A DNA stretch of 64,000 bases from RBG-16-66-20 sp035308765 (GTDB lineage Bacteria; Pseudomonadota; Gammaproteobacteria; Burkholderiales; SG8-39): the NCBI GenBank assembly GCA_035308765.1, contig DATGGA010000025.1:1-64000 (forward strand). Direction: 5' to 3'. Shown one piece after another: positions 1 to 7,298 of this stretch. The position numbers and the translations under genes were made by a program. The notes beneath the pieces are model-generated. The model worked only from the letters and a program-made list of their open reading frames with translations, did no database searches and had not been told where the DNA came from. Every line of letters begins with the position of its first letter. The stretch's first letter is position 1.

Positions 1-187
1 CGATCACCGCCGTGTAGTTCTCGATCCCGTGCGAACCCGGCCACAGCTGCATCGGCACCGCCATTATCTGGTCGAGCGAGAGCGTCGATGCCACCAGCGC
101 CACGTAAACCGGCAGCATCACGAGCGCGATGCCCGCGATCAGCACCACGTGGCGTACGACATCAAGGACGGGGCGCCGCTCGACCAT
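1..187 (-). CDS. ugpE: Sn-glycerol-3-phosphate-type ABC transporter permease UgpE, N-terminal part (cut by window edge)
   Basis: The first 62 residues of an inner-membrane permease of the carbohydrate ABC importer family (MalG/UgpE half) are present; the rest lies outside the window. The ATG at 187 is followed by a basic stretch (VERRPVLDVVRH) and one hydrophobic helix (residues 12-33), then the periplasmic segment containing the SLDQIMAVPMQLWPG region typical of UgpE. It starts 6 bp after the ugpA stop, so the two permeases are co-transcribed. The assignment rests on this N-terminus and on the ugpB-ugpA context. The substrate may be glycerol-3-phosphate or another phosphodiester or sugar; sequence alone does not decide. 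Confidence 0.85.
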   Translation of the reverse strand, partial: MVERRPVLDVVRHVVLIAGIALVMLPVYVALVASTLSLDQIMAVPMQLWPGSHGIENYTAVI

Positions 188-193
188 GGCCGG

Positions 194-1075
194 TCAGTAC
201 TGCACCTTGCGCTCGACCCAGCGGAACTGGACCACCGTGAGCGCAACGACGACGACCATCAGCACCACCGACTGGGCCGCCGAGCCTCCCAGATCAAGAG
301 CCTTGAAGCCGTCCTCGTACACCTTGAACACCAGGATTTGCGTCGCGCCCGCCGGGCCGCCTTGCGTGGTCGCATCGACGATCGCGAAGGTGTCGAAGAA
401 TGCATATACGATGTTCACCACGAGCAGGAAGAAGGCGGTCGGCGACAGCAGCGGAAAAACGATGGTCCAGAACCGCCGCACAGGCCCGGCGCCGTCGATC
501 GCCGCCGCCTCGACCAGGGAATACGGGATCGACTGCAGGCCGGCGAGGAAGAACAGGAAGTTGTAGCTGATCTGCTTCCAGATCGCCGCGATCACGATGA
601 GCAGGAGCGCCTGATCAGCGTTGACGTAGTAATTCCAGTCGACGCCGAATCGGCGCAAGGCGTAGGTGCCGACGCCGATCGCCGGCGAGAGGAGAAACAG
701 CCACAGGATGCCGGCGACTGCGGGCGCCACCGCGTAGGGCCAGATCAGCAATGTCTTGTACAGCGTCGCGCCGCGCACCACGCGGTCGGCGAGCACGGCG
801 AGCAGCAGGGAAACGGACAACCCGATCGCCGCCACCAGCACGGAAAACATCGCGGTGACCTTGAACGACGCGAAATAAGTGTCGTCGCTGAACAGCGCGG
901 TGAAATTGTCGAACCAGACGAACTGGGTCTTGGCCGCGAACGCATCCTGCAGCAGCACCGACCAGTAGAGCGCCTGGATCGCCGGCCAGAAGAAGAACAC
1001 CAGGGAAATCAGAATCTGGGGCAGCACCAGCGCGTACGGCAGCCAGCGCGAGCGGAAAAGCGCGCGTTTTTCCAT
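194..1075 (-). CDS. ugpA: ABC transporter permease UgpA
   Basis: A 293-residue inner-membrane permease of the UgpA/MalF half. It pairs with UgpE to form the channel of a carbohydrate- or glycerol-3-phosphate-type importer. There are six predicted hydrophobic segments. The cytoplasmic EAA loop that docks onto the ATPase is at residues 189-208 (EAAAIDGAGPVRRFWTIVFP). Length matches the family (about 290-295). The ATG at 1075 gives the usual short basic N-terminus (MEKRALFRSRW). It lies downstream of ugpB, separated by a 62-bp gap holding a strong stem-loop that probably lowers permease expression relative to the receptor. The ATPase gene ugpC is not in the window. Confidence 0.93.
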   Translation of the reverse strand: MEKRALFRSRWLPYALVLPQILISLVFFFWPAIQALYWSVLLQDAFAAKTQFVWFDNFTALFSDDTYFASFKVTAMFSVLVAAIGLSVSLLLAVLADRVVRGATLYKTLLIWPYAVAPAVAGILWLFLLSPAIGVGTYALRRFGVDWNYYVNADQALLLIVIAAIWKQISYNFLFFLAGLQSIPYSLVEAAAIDGAGPVRRFWTIVFPLLSPTAFFLLVVNIVYAFFDTFAIVDATTQGGPAGATQILVFKVYEDGFKALDLGGSAAQSVVLMVVVVALTVVQFRWVERKVQY

Positions 1076-1098
1076 CGTTGGAGAACGCCCCCTTTAAG

Positions 1099-1126
1099 GG
1101 CGCCGGCGCACCCTCGCGCCGGCGCC
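1099..1126 (-). promoter_or_regulatory. Perfect intercistronic stem-loop between ugpB and ugpA
   Basis: GGCGCCGGCGC (1099-1109), a 6-nt loop, then GCGCCGGCGCC (1116-1126) form a perfect 11-bp stem. On the transcribed minus strand the stem is not followed by a T tract, so it is not a standard terminator. Its place between receptor and permease genes suggests a 3' mRNA-stabilising or partial-attenuation element that favours receptor synthesis, as known for malE-malF. That role is inferred. Confidence 0.6.
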
Positions 1127-1137
1127 GGTTTCCAGCC

Positions 1138-2448
1138 CTATTTGTTCGCCTTCTGGAATTTCTCCAGCAGTTCGTTGCCGCGTTTCACGGCGGTGTCGAG
1201 CGCTTCCTTGGCGGATTTCTTGCCGCCCCAGACCGCCTCGAGCTCTTCGTCGATGACGTTGCGGATCTGCACGAAGTTGCCCAGCCGCAAGCCCTTCGAG
1301 TTCGGCGTCGGCACCTTGTTCGTGAGTTCGTTGATGGCAACGTCGAATCCCGGGTTCTTTTCATAGAATCCGGACTTCTTCGTCTCCTCGTAGGCCGCCA
1401 GCGTGATCGGAACGTAGCCGGTGGACTCATGCCAGTCGACCTGGATCGCCGGGCTCGAGAGGAACGTGAAGAACTTGGCGATGCCCGCGTAGATCTTCGG
1501 ATCCTTCTGCGTCATGACCCACAGCGTCGCGCCGCCGATGATCGTATTTTGCGGCGCGCCTTTGACATCCGGGTAATAGGGCAGGGTGGAAACGCCGAAT
1601 TCGAACTTCGCGTTCGCCTTGATGTTGGCGTAGGAGCCGCTCGACGTCGTGATCATGGCGCACTCCCCGGTCATGAACTTGCCGAGCGGTTCGTCCTTGC
1701 GCCCGGCGTAAATGAACAGCCCCTTCTTCGCCCAATCGCCGAGATTCTGGATGTGCCTGACCTGCAGCGGACCGTTGAATTCGAGCCGGGTGTCGGGACC
1801 GCCGAAGCCGTTCTGTTTGGTCGCGAAGGGCACGTTGTGCCAAGCGCTGAAACTTTCGAGCTGCACCCAGGACTGCCAGCCGGTCGTATACGCGCAGGCC
1901 GAGCCCGAGTCCTTCAGCTTGACCGCGGCCTTTTCCATGTCAGGCCAGGTCTTGGGCGGATTGCTCGGGTCCAGCCCCGCCTTCTTGAACGCATCCTTGT
2001 TGACGTAGAGCACCTGCGTCGAACTGTTGAACGGCATCGACAGCATGTTGCCCTTGGTATCCGAGTAGTAGCCGCTGACCGCCGAGAGATAGGCCTTGGG
2101 GTCGAACTTCTCATGCTGCTCCGCCATCATCTGGTACACCGGTTTGATCGGGCCCTTGGCAGCCATCATCTGCGCGGTGCCGACCTCATAGACCTGCAGG
2201 ATGCCCGGGGGATTCCCGGACCGGTAGGCCGCGATCGCCGCGGTCATCGACTCGTCGTACTGGCCCTTGAACACCGGCACGACCTTGTATTCGCTCTGGC
2301 TGGCGTTGAATTTCTGGGCGATCTCGCCGACCTTGTCGCCGAGCTTGCCCGCCATCGAGTGCCACCACTGGATTTCGGTCTGCGCTTGCGCGTTCCCGGA
2401 AAGCAGGCCGGCGCTCGCCAGCATCGCCACTAAATACTTGAATCGCAT
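1138..2448 (-). CDS. ugpB: ABC transporter substrate-binding protein UgpB (copy 1)
   Basis: A 436-residue periplasmic receptor of the family 1 extracellular solute-binding proteins. A Sec signal peptide (MRFKYLVAMLASAGLLSGNAQA) precedes the mature start QTEIQWWHSM. Family features include the WHSM motif near the mature N-terminus, QVYEVGTAQMMAAKG, and the ATLWVM and WHESTGYVPIT regions near the C-terminus, typical of UgpB. The start at 2448 is chosen because it begins the signal peptide and follows an AGGAG ribosome site; the reading frame stays open far upstream only as a shadow of the next gene. It is followed by ugpA and ugpE. It clearly resembles the neighbouring receptor at 2529-3914, so the two are tandem paralogues. 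Confidence 0.95.
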   Translation of the reverse strand: MRFKYLVAMLASAGLLSGNAQAQTEIQWWHSMAGKLGDKVGEIAQKFNASQSEYKVVPVFKGQYDESMTAAIAAYRSGNPPGILQVYEVGTAQMMAAKGPIKPVYQMMAEQHEKFDPKAYLSAVSGYYSDTKGNMLSMPFNSSTQVLYVNKDAFKKAGLDPSNPPKTWPDMEKAAVKLKDSGSACAYTTGWQSWVQLESFSAWHNVPFATKQNGFGGPDTRLEFNGPLQVRHIQNLGDWAKKGLFIYAGRKDEPLGKFMTGECAMITTSSGSYANIKANAKFEFGVSTLPYYPDVKGAPQNTIIGGATLWVMTQKDPKIYAGIAKFFTFLSSPAIQVDWHESTGYVPITLAAYEETKKSGFYEKNPGFDVAINELTNKVPTPNSKGLRLGNFVQIRNVIDEELEAVWGGKKSAKEALDTAVKRGNELLEKFQKANK

Positions 2449-2496
2449 GGGGTCTCCTGAGATTTGTTGCCCGGTCTTGACGCCGGGCGAAGCGCG

Positions 2497-2502
2497 AGTA
2501 TA
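2497..2502 (-). promoter_or_regulatory. Candidate -10 element upstream of ugpB copy 1
   Basis: TATACT on the minus strand lies 48 bp upstream of the ugpB start, in the 80-bp gap after the paralogous receptor. No convincing -35 hexamer is visible at 17 bp. A short 6-bp stem (GCCCGG/CCGGGC, about 2466-2486) lies between it and the gene. If used, it would let copy 1 and the permeases be expressed independently of copy 2. Confidence 0.35.
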
Positions 2503-2528
2503 GCCAAACAAGATGAATGATTTGCGAC

Positions 2529-3914
2529 TTATTTCTTCGCCGGCGCGTCCTGCGGGCCACGGCGCGTATCGGCTGGACCGCGCGGAACGCGGTGCGGCAC
2601 CCCAGGCTCGGCGCCGTCCCGGTGCTCGCTTTCGAACTTGCGCAAGAGTGCGTCGCCGCGCTCGGCCGCCCGGTCCAGCGCGAGCTTGGGCGGCACCTTC
2701 CCGTCCCATACGCCTTCGAGTTCCTCCTCGAGGATCGCCCGGATCTCCGGGAAGGGGCCGAGGCGGATGCCGCGCGACTCGCGTGTCGGGTGGACCAGGA
2801 GCAACTGGCGGATCGCGATTTCGTAGCCCGGGTTGGCCTTGTAGAAGCCGCTCCGCTGCGTCTGCTCGTAAGCGGCCTGGGTGACCGGTACGTAGCCGGT
2901 GCGCTGGTGCCATTCGGCCTGCACCTCGGGCCGCGTAAGCCAGGCGAGGAAGCGCGCGACGCCGCGGTACTCGGCCGGTTTTTTCCCCGCCATAGTCCAC
3001 AGCGCGGCGCCGCCGATCAGCGTGTGGCGCGGCGCGCCGCGGATGTCGTCGTAATACGGCAGCCGCGCGGCGCCGAAATCGAATTTCGCTTCGCTGCGCA
3101 GGTCGGCATAGCTGGAGGATGCGGCCGTGACCATCGCGCACTCGCCGCGCGCGAAACGGCGCTCGCCTTCGAGGCGCCGCCCGCTGTAGGTGAAGTAGCC
3201 GGCGACCGCCCAGGAGGCCAGGAACGACACGTGGCGCATCATCAGGTGAGAGTTGAAAACGAGCTTCGTGTCCAGGCCGAGCATCCCGTTCTCGCGGGTC
3301 GCGAACTCCTGGTCGTGCCAGACGCTCATGTTCTCGACCTGAATCCAGGCGGGCCAGTCCGTGGTGAAGGCGCAGCTCATGCCGGAATTGAGCAGCGCGC
3401 CCATCGCCTTGGGCATCTGGTACCAGGTGTCCGGCGCTTTTTCCGGATCGAGCCCTGCCTTGCGGAACGCGTCCTTGTTGTAGAACAGGATCGGCGTCGA
3501 GATGTTGAACGGCAGCGCGAGCAGCTTGCCCGTGCCATCGCTGAAATAGCCCGCCACCGCCGGCAGGAAGCCCGGATCCGCCTTTTCGCCGTACTCGGCC
3601 AGCACCTGCCAGACCGGGCGCACCGCGCTCTTCGCCGCCATCATGTGCCCGGTTCCGACTTCGTAGATCTGCACGATGTCCGGGCCGTTGCCGGCGCGCT
3701 GCGCCGCCAGCGCGCCGATCATCACGTCCTCGTAGCTGCCCTTCAACTCCGGCACGACCCGGAAATCCTTCTGCGAATCGTTGAAGCGCTGCACCAGCGC
3801 GTCGAGTTCCTTGCCGAGCGCACCGCCCATCGAATGCCAGAAACTGATTTCCTGCTGCGCGGCGGCGGCGCCGCAGAACAACGCCAGGACCATCGAAACT
3901 AGGGTGCGCCGCAT
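2529..3914 (-). CDS. UgpB-like ABC transporter substrate-binding protein (copy 2)
   Basis: A 461-residue periplasmic receptor, paralogous to the product of 1138-2448. It has a signal peptide (MRRTLVSMVLALFCGAAAA, mature QQEISFWHSM) and shares the same landmarks: WHSMGG, QIYEVGTGHMMAAK, GGAALWTMAGKKP and WHQRTGYVPVTQAAYE. The C-terminus runs about 30 residues beyond copy 1 with a Pro/Arg-rich tail. It is first in the ugp gene block, followed by copy 1. The two receptors probably feed one permease pair with different ligands or affinities; this is inferred. Its start lies only 14 bp from the divergent amidase gene, so its promoter must overlap that gene. Confidence 0.9.
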   Translation of the reverse strand: MRRTLVSMVLALFCGAAAAQQEISFWHSMGGALGKELDALVQRFNDSQKDFRVVPELKGSYEDVMIGALAAQRAGNGPDIVQIYEVGTGHMMAAKSAVRPVWQVLAEYGEKADPGFLPAVAGYFSDGTGKLLALPFNISTPILFYNKDAFRKAGLDPEKAPDTWYQMPKAMGALLNSGMSCAFTTDWPAWIQVENMSVWHDQEFATRENGMLGLDTKLVFNSHLMMRHVSFLASWAVAGYFTYSGRRLEGERRFARGECAMVTAASSSYADLRSEAKFDFGAARLPYYDDIRGAPRHTLIGGAALWTMAGKKPAEYRGVARFLAWLTRPEVQAEWHQRTGYVPVTQAAYEQTQRSGFYKANPGYEIAIRQLLLVHPTRESRGIRLGPFPEIRAILEEELEGVWDGKVPPKLALDRAAERGDALLRKFESEHRDGAEPGVPHRVPRGPADTRRGPQDAPAKK

Positions 3915-3928
3915 AGGTCGCGGATTGT

Positions 3929-5332
3929 ATGATGCGATCCATGGCCGCGATGCACGAATTGAATGCGATTCAAGTTGCAGCGCAATATCAGGACGGCGCG
4001 CTGTCGCCGGTCGACGTCGCGCGGGCCTGCCTGGAGCACATCGCAGCCTGGGAGCCGAAGCTGAATGCGATGTACCGCCTCAGCGCGGAGGCCATGGCCG
4101 AGGCCAGGGCCTCGGAAAACCGCTGGCGCGCGAAAAAACCACTGTCGCCGCTGGACGGCGTGCCGGTGACCATCAAGGAAAACCTCTATACCAGAGGCGA
4201 TCCAGCGCCGATCGGCACGATGGCAAACGCCGAGGCACCGCCGCAAGCGGCAGATTCACCTCCGGCTTCAAGACTGCGCGAAGCCGGCTGCGTGATCCTC
4301 GGCAAAAGCACCATGCCCGATTTCGGCATGCTTTCTTCGGGCCTCTCTAGCATCCACGGCATCACGCGCAATCCCTGGCGGCTGGACAGGAACACTTCGG
4401 GATCCAGCTCTGGCGCCGGCGCCGCGGCCGCGGCCGGCTACGCGCCGCTGCACCTCGGCACCGACATCGGCGGCTCGGTGCGCCTGCCGGCGACGCATTG
4501 CGGCATCTTCGCGCTGAAGCCCAGCCTCGGCCGCGTGCCCACCTACCCGCCCTACATCGGCCGCGTCGCGGGCCCGATGACGCGCAGCGTGACCGACAGC
4601 GCCGCACTCATGAACCTGCTGTCGAAGCCCGACGCACGGGATTTCATGAGCCTGCCGTACCAACCGGAAAATTACACCGACCTCGACGGTCTCGATCTGA
4701 AGAAACTGCGCATCGGCTTCCTGCCCGACATGAAAGCCGGCCTGCCCGTAAACGCGGAAGTGGCCGCGGCCGCGGCAGCAGCGGCAAAATCCCTCGCCGC
4801 CGCGGGCGCGAAGGTGGAGGAAATGAAGTCCTTCCTCAGCGCGGAACTGCTCGACGGCATGTCGCGCTTCTTCGAGGCGCGCTCGTACAACGATTACATG
4901 CAGCTCCCGCCGGCGAAGCAGGCCAAGGTACTGCCCTTCATCGTCGAATGGTGTACGTGGCGCGCGAAAAATTTCACCGGCCGCGACGTCATGGCTGCCT
5001 ACAACAGCTATGTCGCCTTGCGCGAAGTGACGACACGGGCCTGCGAGCCCTACGATTTCGTGATCTCGCCCACCTCGCCGATCCTGCCTTACGAAGCTGA
5101 GCTGCCCGCTCCAGGCAACGACCCGCACAACGCGCTGCCGCACATCGCCTTCACCGTGCCCTACAACATGTCCGAGCAGCCTGCTGCTTCGCTCAACTGG
5201 ACTTTCAGCAAGGATGGATTGCCGATCGGCATACAGATCATCGGCAGGCGATTCGATGACCTCGGCGTGCTGCGATTGTCGCGGGCGCTAGAACAGATGC
5301 GCCCCGCGCGACTTCCCTGGCCGAGCATCTAG
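3929..5332 (+). CDS. Amidase-signature family hydrolase
   Basis: A 467-residue cytoplasmic amidase (GatA/AtzF superfamily) that hydrolyses a carboxamide or related C-N bond; the substrate is not evident. The Ser-cisSer-Lys triad is visible: Lys83 in TIKEN, cis-Ser159 in the SGSSSGAG loop, and nucleophile Ser183 in TDIGGSVRLP, with the 24-residue Ser-Ser spacing of the family. The C-terminal part (SLNWTFSKDGLPIGIQIIGRRFDD) is also characteristic. The start is uncertain: ATGs at 3929, 3932, 3941 and 3950 are all in frame and none has a clear ribosome site. The last would give MHELNAIQ, a usual family N-terminus. It is divergent from the ugpB-like gene, with no obvious operon partner. Confidence 0.92.
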   Translation: MMRSMAAMHELNAIQVAAQYQDGALSPVDVARACLEHIAAWEPKLNAMYRLSAEAMAEARASENRWRAKKPLSPLDGVPVTIKENLYTRGDPAPIGTMANAEAPPQAADSPPASRLREAGCVILGKSTMPDFGMLSSGLSSIHGITRNPWRLDRNTSGSSSGAGAAAAAGYAPLHLGTDIGGSVRLPATHCGIFALKPSLGRVPTYPPYIGRVAGPMTRSVTDSAALMNLLSKPDARDFMSLPYQPENYTDLDGLDLKKLRIGFLPDMKAGLPVNAEVAAAAAAAAKSLAAAGAKVEEMKSFLSAELLDGMSRFFEARSYNDYMQLPPAKQAKVLPFIVEWCTWRAKNFTGRDVMAAYNSYVALREVTTRACEPYDFVISPTSPILPYEAELPAPGNDPHNALPHIAFTVPYNMSEQPAASLNWTFSKDGLPIGIQIIGRRFDDLGVLRLSRALEQMRPARLPWPSI

Positions 5333-5333
5333 C

Positions 5334-5368
5334 ATTGTCGTCCCCGCGAAGGCGGGGGCCCGGGTTTT
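5334..5368 (+). repeat. 35-bp palindromic REP-like repeat, copy A (left border of accessory island)
   Basis: This element starts 2 bp after the amidase stop. It contains CCCCGCGAAGGCGGGG, an imperfect palindrome of the kind widely dispersed in proteobacterial intergenic regions, flanked by ATTGTCGT and CCGGGTTTT. The reverse complement of 7885-7919 matches it at 29 of 35 positions. The two copies sit in inverted orientation on either side of the DUF2283/DUF5131/TcmP/type ISP block. Confidence 0.75.
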
Positions 5369-5380
5369 GGTCCTAACGCT

Positions 5381-5578
5381 TCAGGCCGCGACCTGCTCGT
5401 AGTCCAGCGCGGGAAGATCGGCCCTGCGGTTGGCGTGCTCGACCGTGATGGCGCAAATGTGCCCGGCTTCGTCGAGGTCCACCTGCGTGTCCTCGTCAAG
5501 ATCCTTCGTTTCCGCAACCGAAATCGGGCGGAACTCAATGTGGAGTGTGTCGGTGCCGAGGAAATATCTGATCTTCAT
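5381..5578 (-). CDS. DUF2283 domain-containing small protein
   Basis: A 65-residue protein made almost entirely of one DUF2283 domain. It shows the typical pattern of a short beta strand (IRYFLGTDTLHIEF), the V-A-E-T-K-D-L-D turn, an acidic VDLDEAGHICAI strand pair, and a final VEHA segment. Members are small beta proteins of unknown function, often found next to toxin-antitoxin or mobile genes. It begins 10 bp after the DUF5131 gene, so it is probably the last gene of the TcmP operon. Base composition is less GC-rich than in the flanking core genes. Confidence 0.8.
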   Translation of the reverse strand: MKIRYFLGTDTLHIEFRPISVAETKDLDEDTQVDLDEAGHICAITVEHANRRADLPALDYEQVAA

Positions 5579-5588
5579 CGCTGCAACA

Positions 5589-6326
5589 CTATGCCGTCGC
5601 TACGCGTAAAGGTAGCACCTTGCGCGGCATTTCGTTGTAATAGGCCCCATTCAGCTTGCGTCCAGTCATATCTTTCCTGACACCGCCCCACTGTTTGAAA
5701 AAGAACGCTACCCCCGCGGCCCGGCACTGCTTCAGAATCGAAGTAACCCATTCACGCTTCATTGGCCGCGCACGCGGGCCAGACTCGCCACCGACGATCG
5801 CCCAATCGATTCCCTGCAGGGAAAGATCGTCCAAAGGCCCGATCAGCGGCTCAAGCGACAGGAAACGAACAGCGGCGGGCACGGAGCGAAGTCCATCGAT
5901 CCGTGAAATCACCCGCGTGTCCTCAACGCTCACACCCATCCAGACGTTCTTCGGCCATACAAGCTGTTGCCCTAGGGCCGCAAGCCGGTCTGCACGCTTC
6001 GTTAGCACTTGAAACGTATGCTGCGGACAATCGCGCATCGTGTCGAACACACGAGCGATGTATTCATCCGGAATATCCTCATGAAACAGATCGCTCATCG
6101 AATTCACGAAGACAACGCGAGGCTGCCGCCATTTGCGCGGAACATCGAGCAGATCTGGATGTAACGTCACCTTGAATCCGTTCCGATAGCGCTCGCTCCC
6201 CATGGCGGTGAGCCGCTTCGCCATCCGCTCTGCGTAGCAATGCTTGCACCCTTGGCTGATCTTCGTGCAACCCGTGACCGGGTTCCACGTCATCTCAGTC
6301 CATTCAATATTCGATTTTGTCGACAT
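5589..6326 (-). CDS. DUF5131 (phage Gp37/Gp68-like) three-cysteine radical-SAM-like protein
   Basis: A 245-residue protein of the DUF5131/Gp37-Gp68 family, known from phages and mobile regions and related in its Cys motif to radical SAM enzymes. Cysteines 20, 27 and 30 (GCTKISQGCKHCYAE) form C-x6-C-x2-C, which could bind an Fe-S cluster. Other family blocks are VVFVNSMSDLFHEDIP, VLTKRADRL, VWMGVSVED, LEPLIGP and WAIVGGESGPRARPM. The ATG at 6326 has a GAGG ribosome site 8 nt upstream. It lies 45 bp downstream of tcmP, its recurrent genomic partner, and 10 bp upstream of DUF2283. The reaction is unknown; nucleic-acid or nucleotide modification is an inference. Confidence 0.9.
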   Translation of the reverse strand: MSTKSNIEWTEMTWNPVTGCTKISQGCKHCYAERMAKRLTAMGSERYRNGFKVTLHPDLLDVPRKWRQPRVVFVNSMSDLFHEDIPDEYIARVFDTMRDCPQHTFQVLTKRADRLAALGQQLVWPKNVWMGVSVEDTRVISRIDGLRSVPAAVRFLSLEPLIGPLDDLSLQGIDWAIVGGESGPRARPMKREWVTSILKQCRAAGVAFFFKQWGGVRKDMTGRKLNGAYYNEMPRKVLPLRVATA

Positions 6327-6371
6327 GTTGTTTACCTCGCCCGTGCACGATAGCGCAGGCGCGCGCGATCC

Positions 6372-7181
6372 TCAACCGAACAGCCGCCCCTGGGGCGTAA
6401 CGTTCGCAATATCCGACCAGAGTTTGTGCGCAAGTTCGTGGCGAGCCACGAACACCAGCCAGTACAAGCCGGAACTCTTGCTGTTTTCAACCACCTCCAC
6501 CTTGTCGTTCGGCGAAGTGCCGAGCCCTTGAATGAGAGATTTCCAGTGCTCGAAGATCGCCAATCGGATAAGTTCCGGCCGCTCCTTCGTGTCAACCTTG
6601 TCGCGCCAGCCCGGCGCAAACAAGTCGAGCTGCTTCGGACCATCCGTCCTCAAGTAGTTGTGGAGATCACGTTTGAGATCCATGGCACTGACATGGATCA
6701 GAAGATCCATGCGCTTCACGCGCGCGAGCTTTTCAATCACGGCAAACGGCAGGTCTCCGAGGTTGTAGGGATCGAGGAGCGCTAGGTGCAAGCCACTCGG
6801 ATCGAGCGTCCGGATCACTTGGTCCGCGGTTTCACTAGCGTCGCCGGGAAAGACCCTCACATTGGCCCCTAGCTTTGCTAGCCTGGTACGTACGGCCTCC
6901 GCATAGCCTGAATTAGCATCACCAAGCAGGAACTCCGTGAATTGATCACCGTGACGCCCGCCTGCCTCCCACGCAACTAAGGGACTACCATCAACGACTT
7001 GGGCGGTCTCCCGGATTCGCGTCCGGCCAGCGCCGCAGTACAGGTCAATGTAAGTCCGGTGAGCAAACTTCCTGCGCGCGCCGTGCGCACTATCAACGTA
7101 CTTGCGCAGACGCTCATGTTTGTCGAGTGTCCAAGCTCCCGCCTCGCCCATCGGCAGTCCGTCTGCATCGACTAAATCCAT
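6372..7181 (-). CDS. tcmP: Three-Cys-motif partner protein TcmP
   Basis: A 269-residue protein of the TcmP family, named for its pairing with three-cysteine (DUF5131-like) proteins; that partner is immediately downstream. It reads as a class I SAM-dependent methyltransferase fold: motif I YIDLYCGAGR (44-53), an acidic residue in LLGDANS (86-91), VFPGDAS (110-116) and a motif IV-like LLDPYN (135-140). The last resembles the catalytic DPPY of amino-methyltransferases. The C-terminal part holds an ELIRLAIFEHWKSLI helix and a final strand region with LYWLVFVARHELAHKLW. The ATG at 7181 has a GGAGG site 4 nt upstream. A LexA-like box and a -10 element lie just before it. The enzymatic role is inferred from motifs only. 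Confidence 0.88.
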   Translation of the reverse strand: MDLVDADGLPMGEAGAWTLDKHERLRKYVDSAHGARRKFAHRTYIDLYCGAGRTRIRETAQVVDGSPLVAWEAGGRHGDQFTEFLLGDANSGYAEAVRTRLAKLGANVRVFPGDASETADQVIRTLDPSGLHLALLDPYNLGDLPFAVIEKLARVKRMDLLIHVSAMDLKRDLHNYLRTDGPKQLDLFAPGWRDKVDTKERPELIRLAIFEHWKSLIQGLGTSPNDKVEVVENSKSSGLYWLVFVARHELAHKLWSDIANVTPQGRLFG

Positions 7182-7194
7182 TCGGCCTCCGTGG

Positions 7195-7210
7195 ATGTGT
7201 TTATATACAG
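7195..7210 (-). promoter_or_regulatory. LexA-like SOS box at the tcmP promoter
   Basis: Minus strand CTGTATATAAACACAT fits CTGT-N8-ACAG except for the last base, and the CTGTATATA half is exact. It differs from the well-known E. coli umuDC operator at two of 16 positions. It lies between a TATACT -10 element and the GGAGG ribosome site, 14-29 bp before the tcmP start, where a bound repressor would block transcription. lexA is not in the window, so regulation is inferred. Confidence 0.55.
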
Positions 7211-7214
7211 TATA
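7209..7214 (-). promoter_or_regulatory. Candidate -10 element for tcmP operon
   Basis: TATACT on the minus strand lies 28 bp upstream of the tcmP ATG. It is part of an 11-bp palindrome TATACAGTATA (7204-7214) and abuts the LexA-like box. No good -35 is seen at 17 bp spacing. A second small palindrome (TGTC-N5-GACA, near 7236-7248) lies about where an upstream operator could be. Confidence 0.45.
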
Positions 7215-7298
7215 GCGCCTTAACGCGCCAGCCTGTGTCTAGCTGACATACAGTCGCGCTGTTGCGCACCGGACCAATCGTCGGCACATTGACGACCT

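Noticed and set aside
2449..3942. A 934-codon reading frame on minus joined to ugpB copy 1
   Set aside because: Upstream of 2448 it is the wrong-frame reading of the second UgpB-like gene, rich in Arg and Ala; the real start has a signal peptide and AGGAG.
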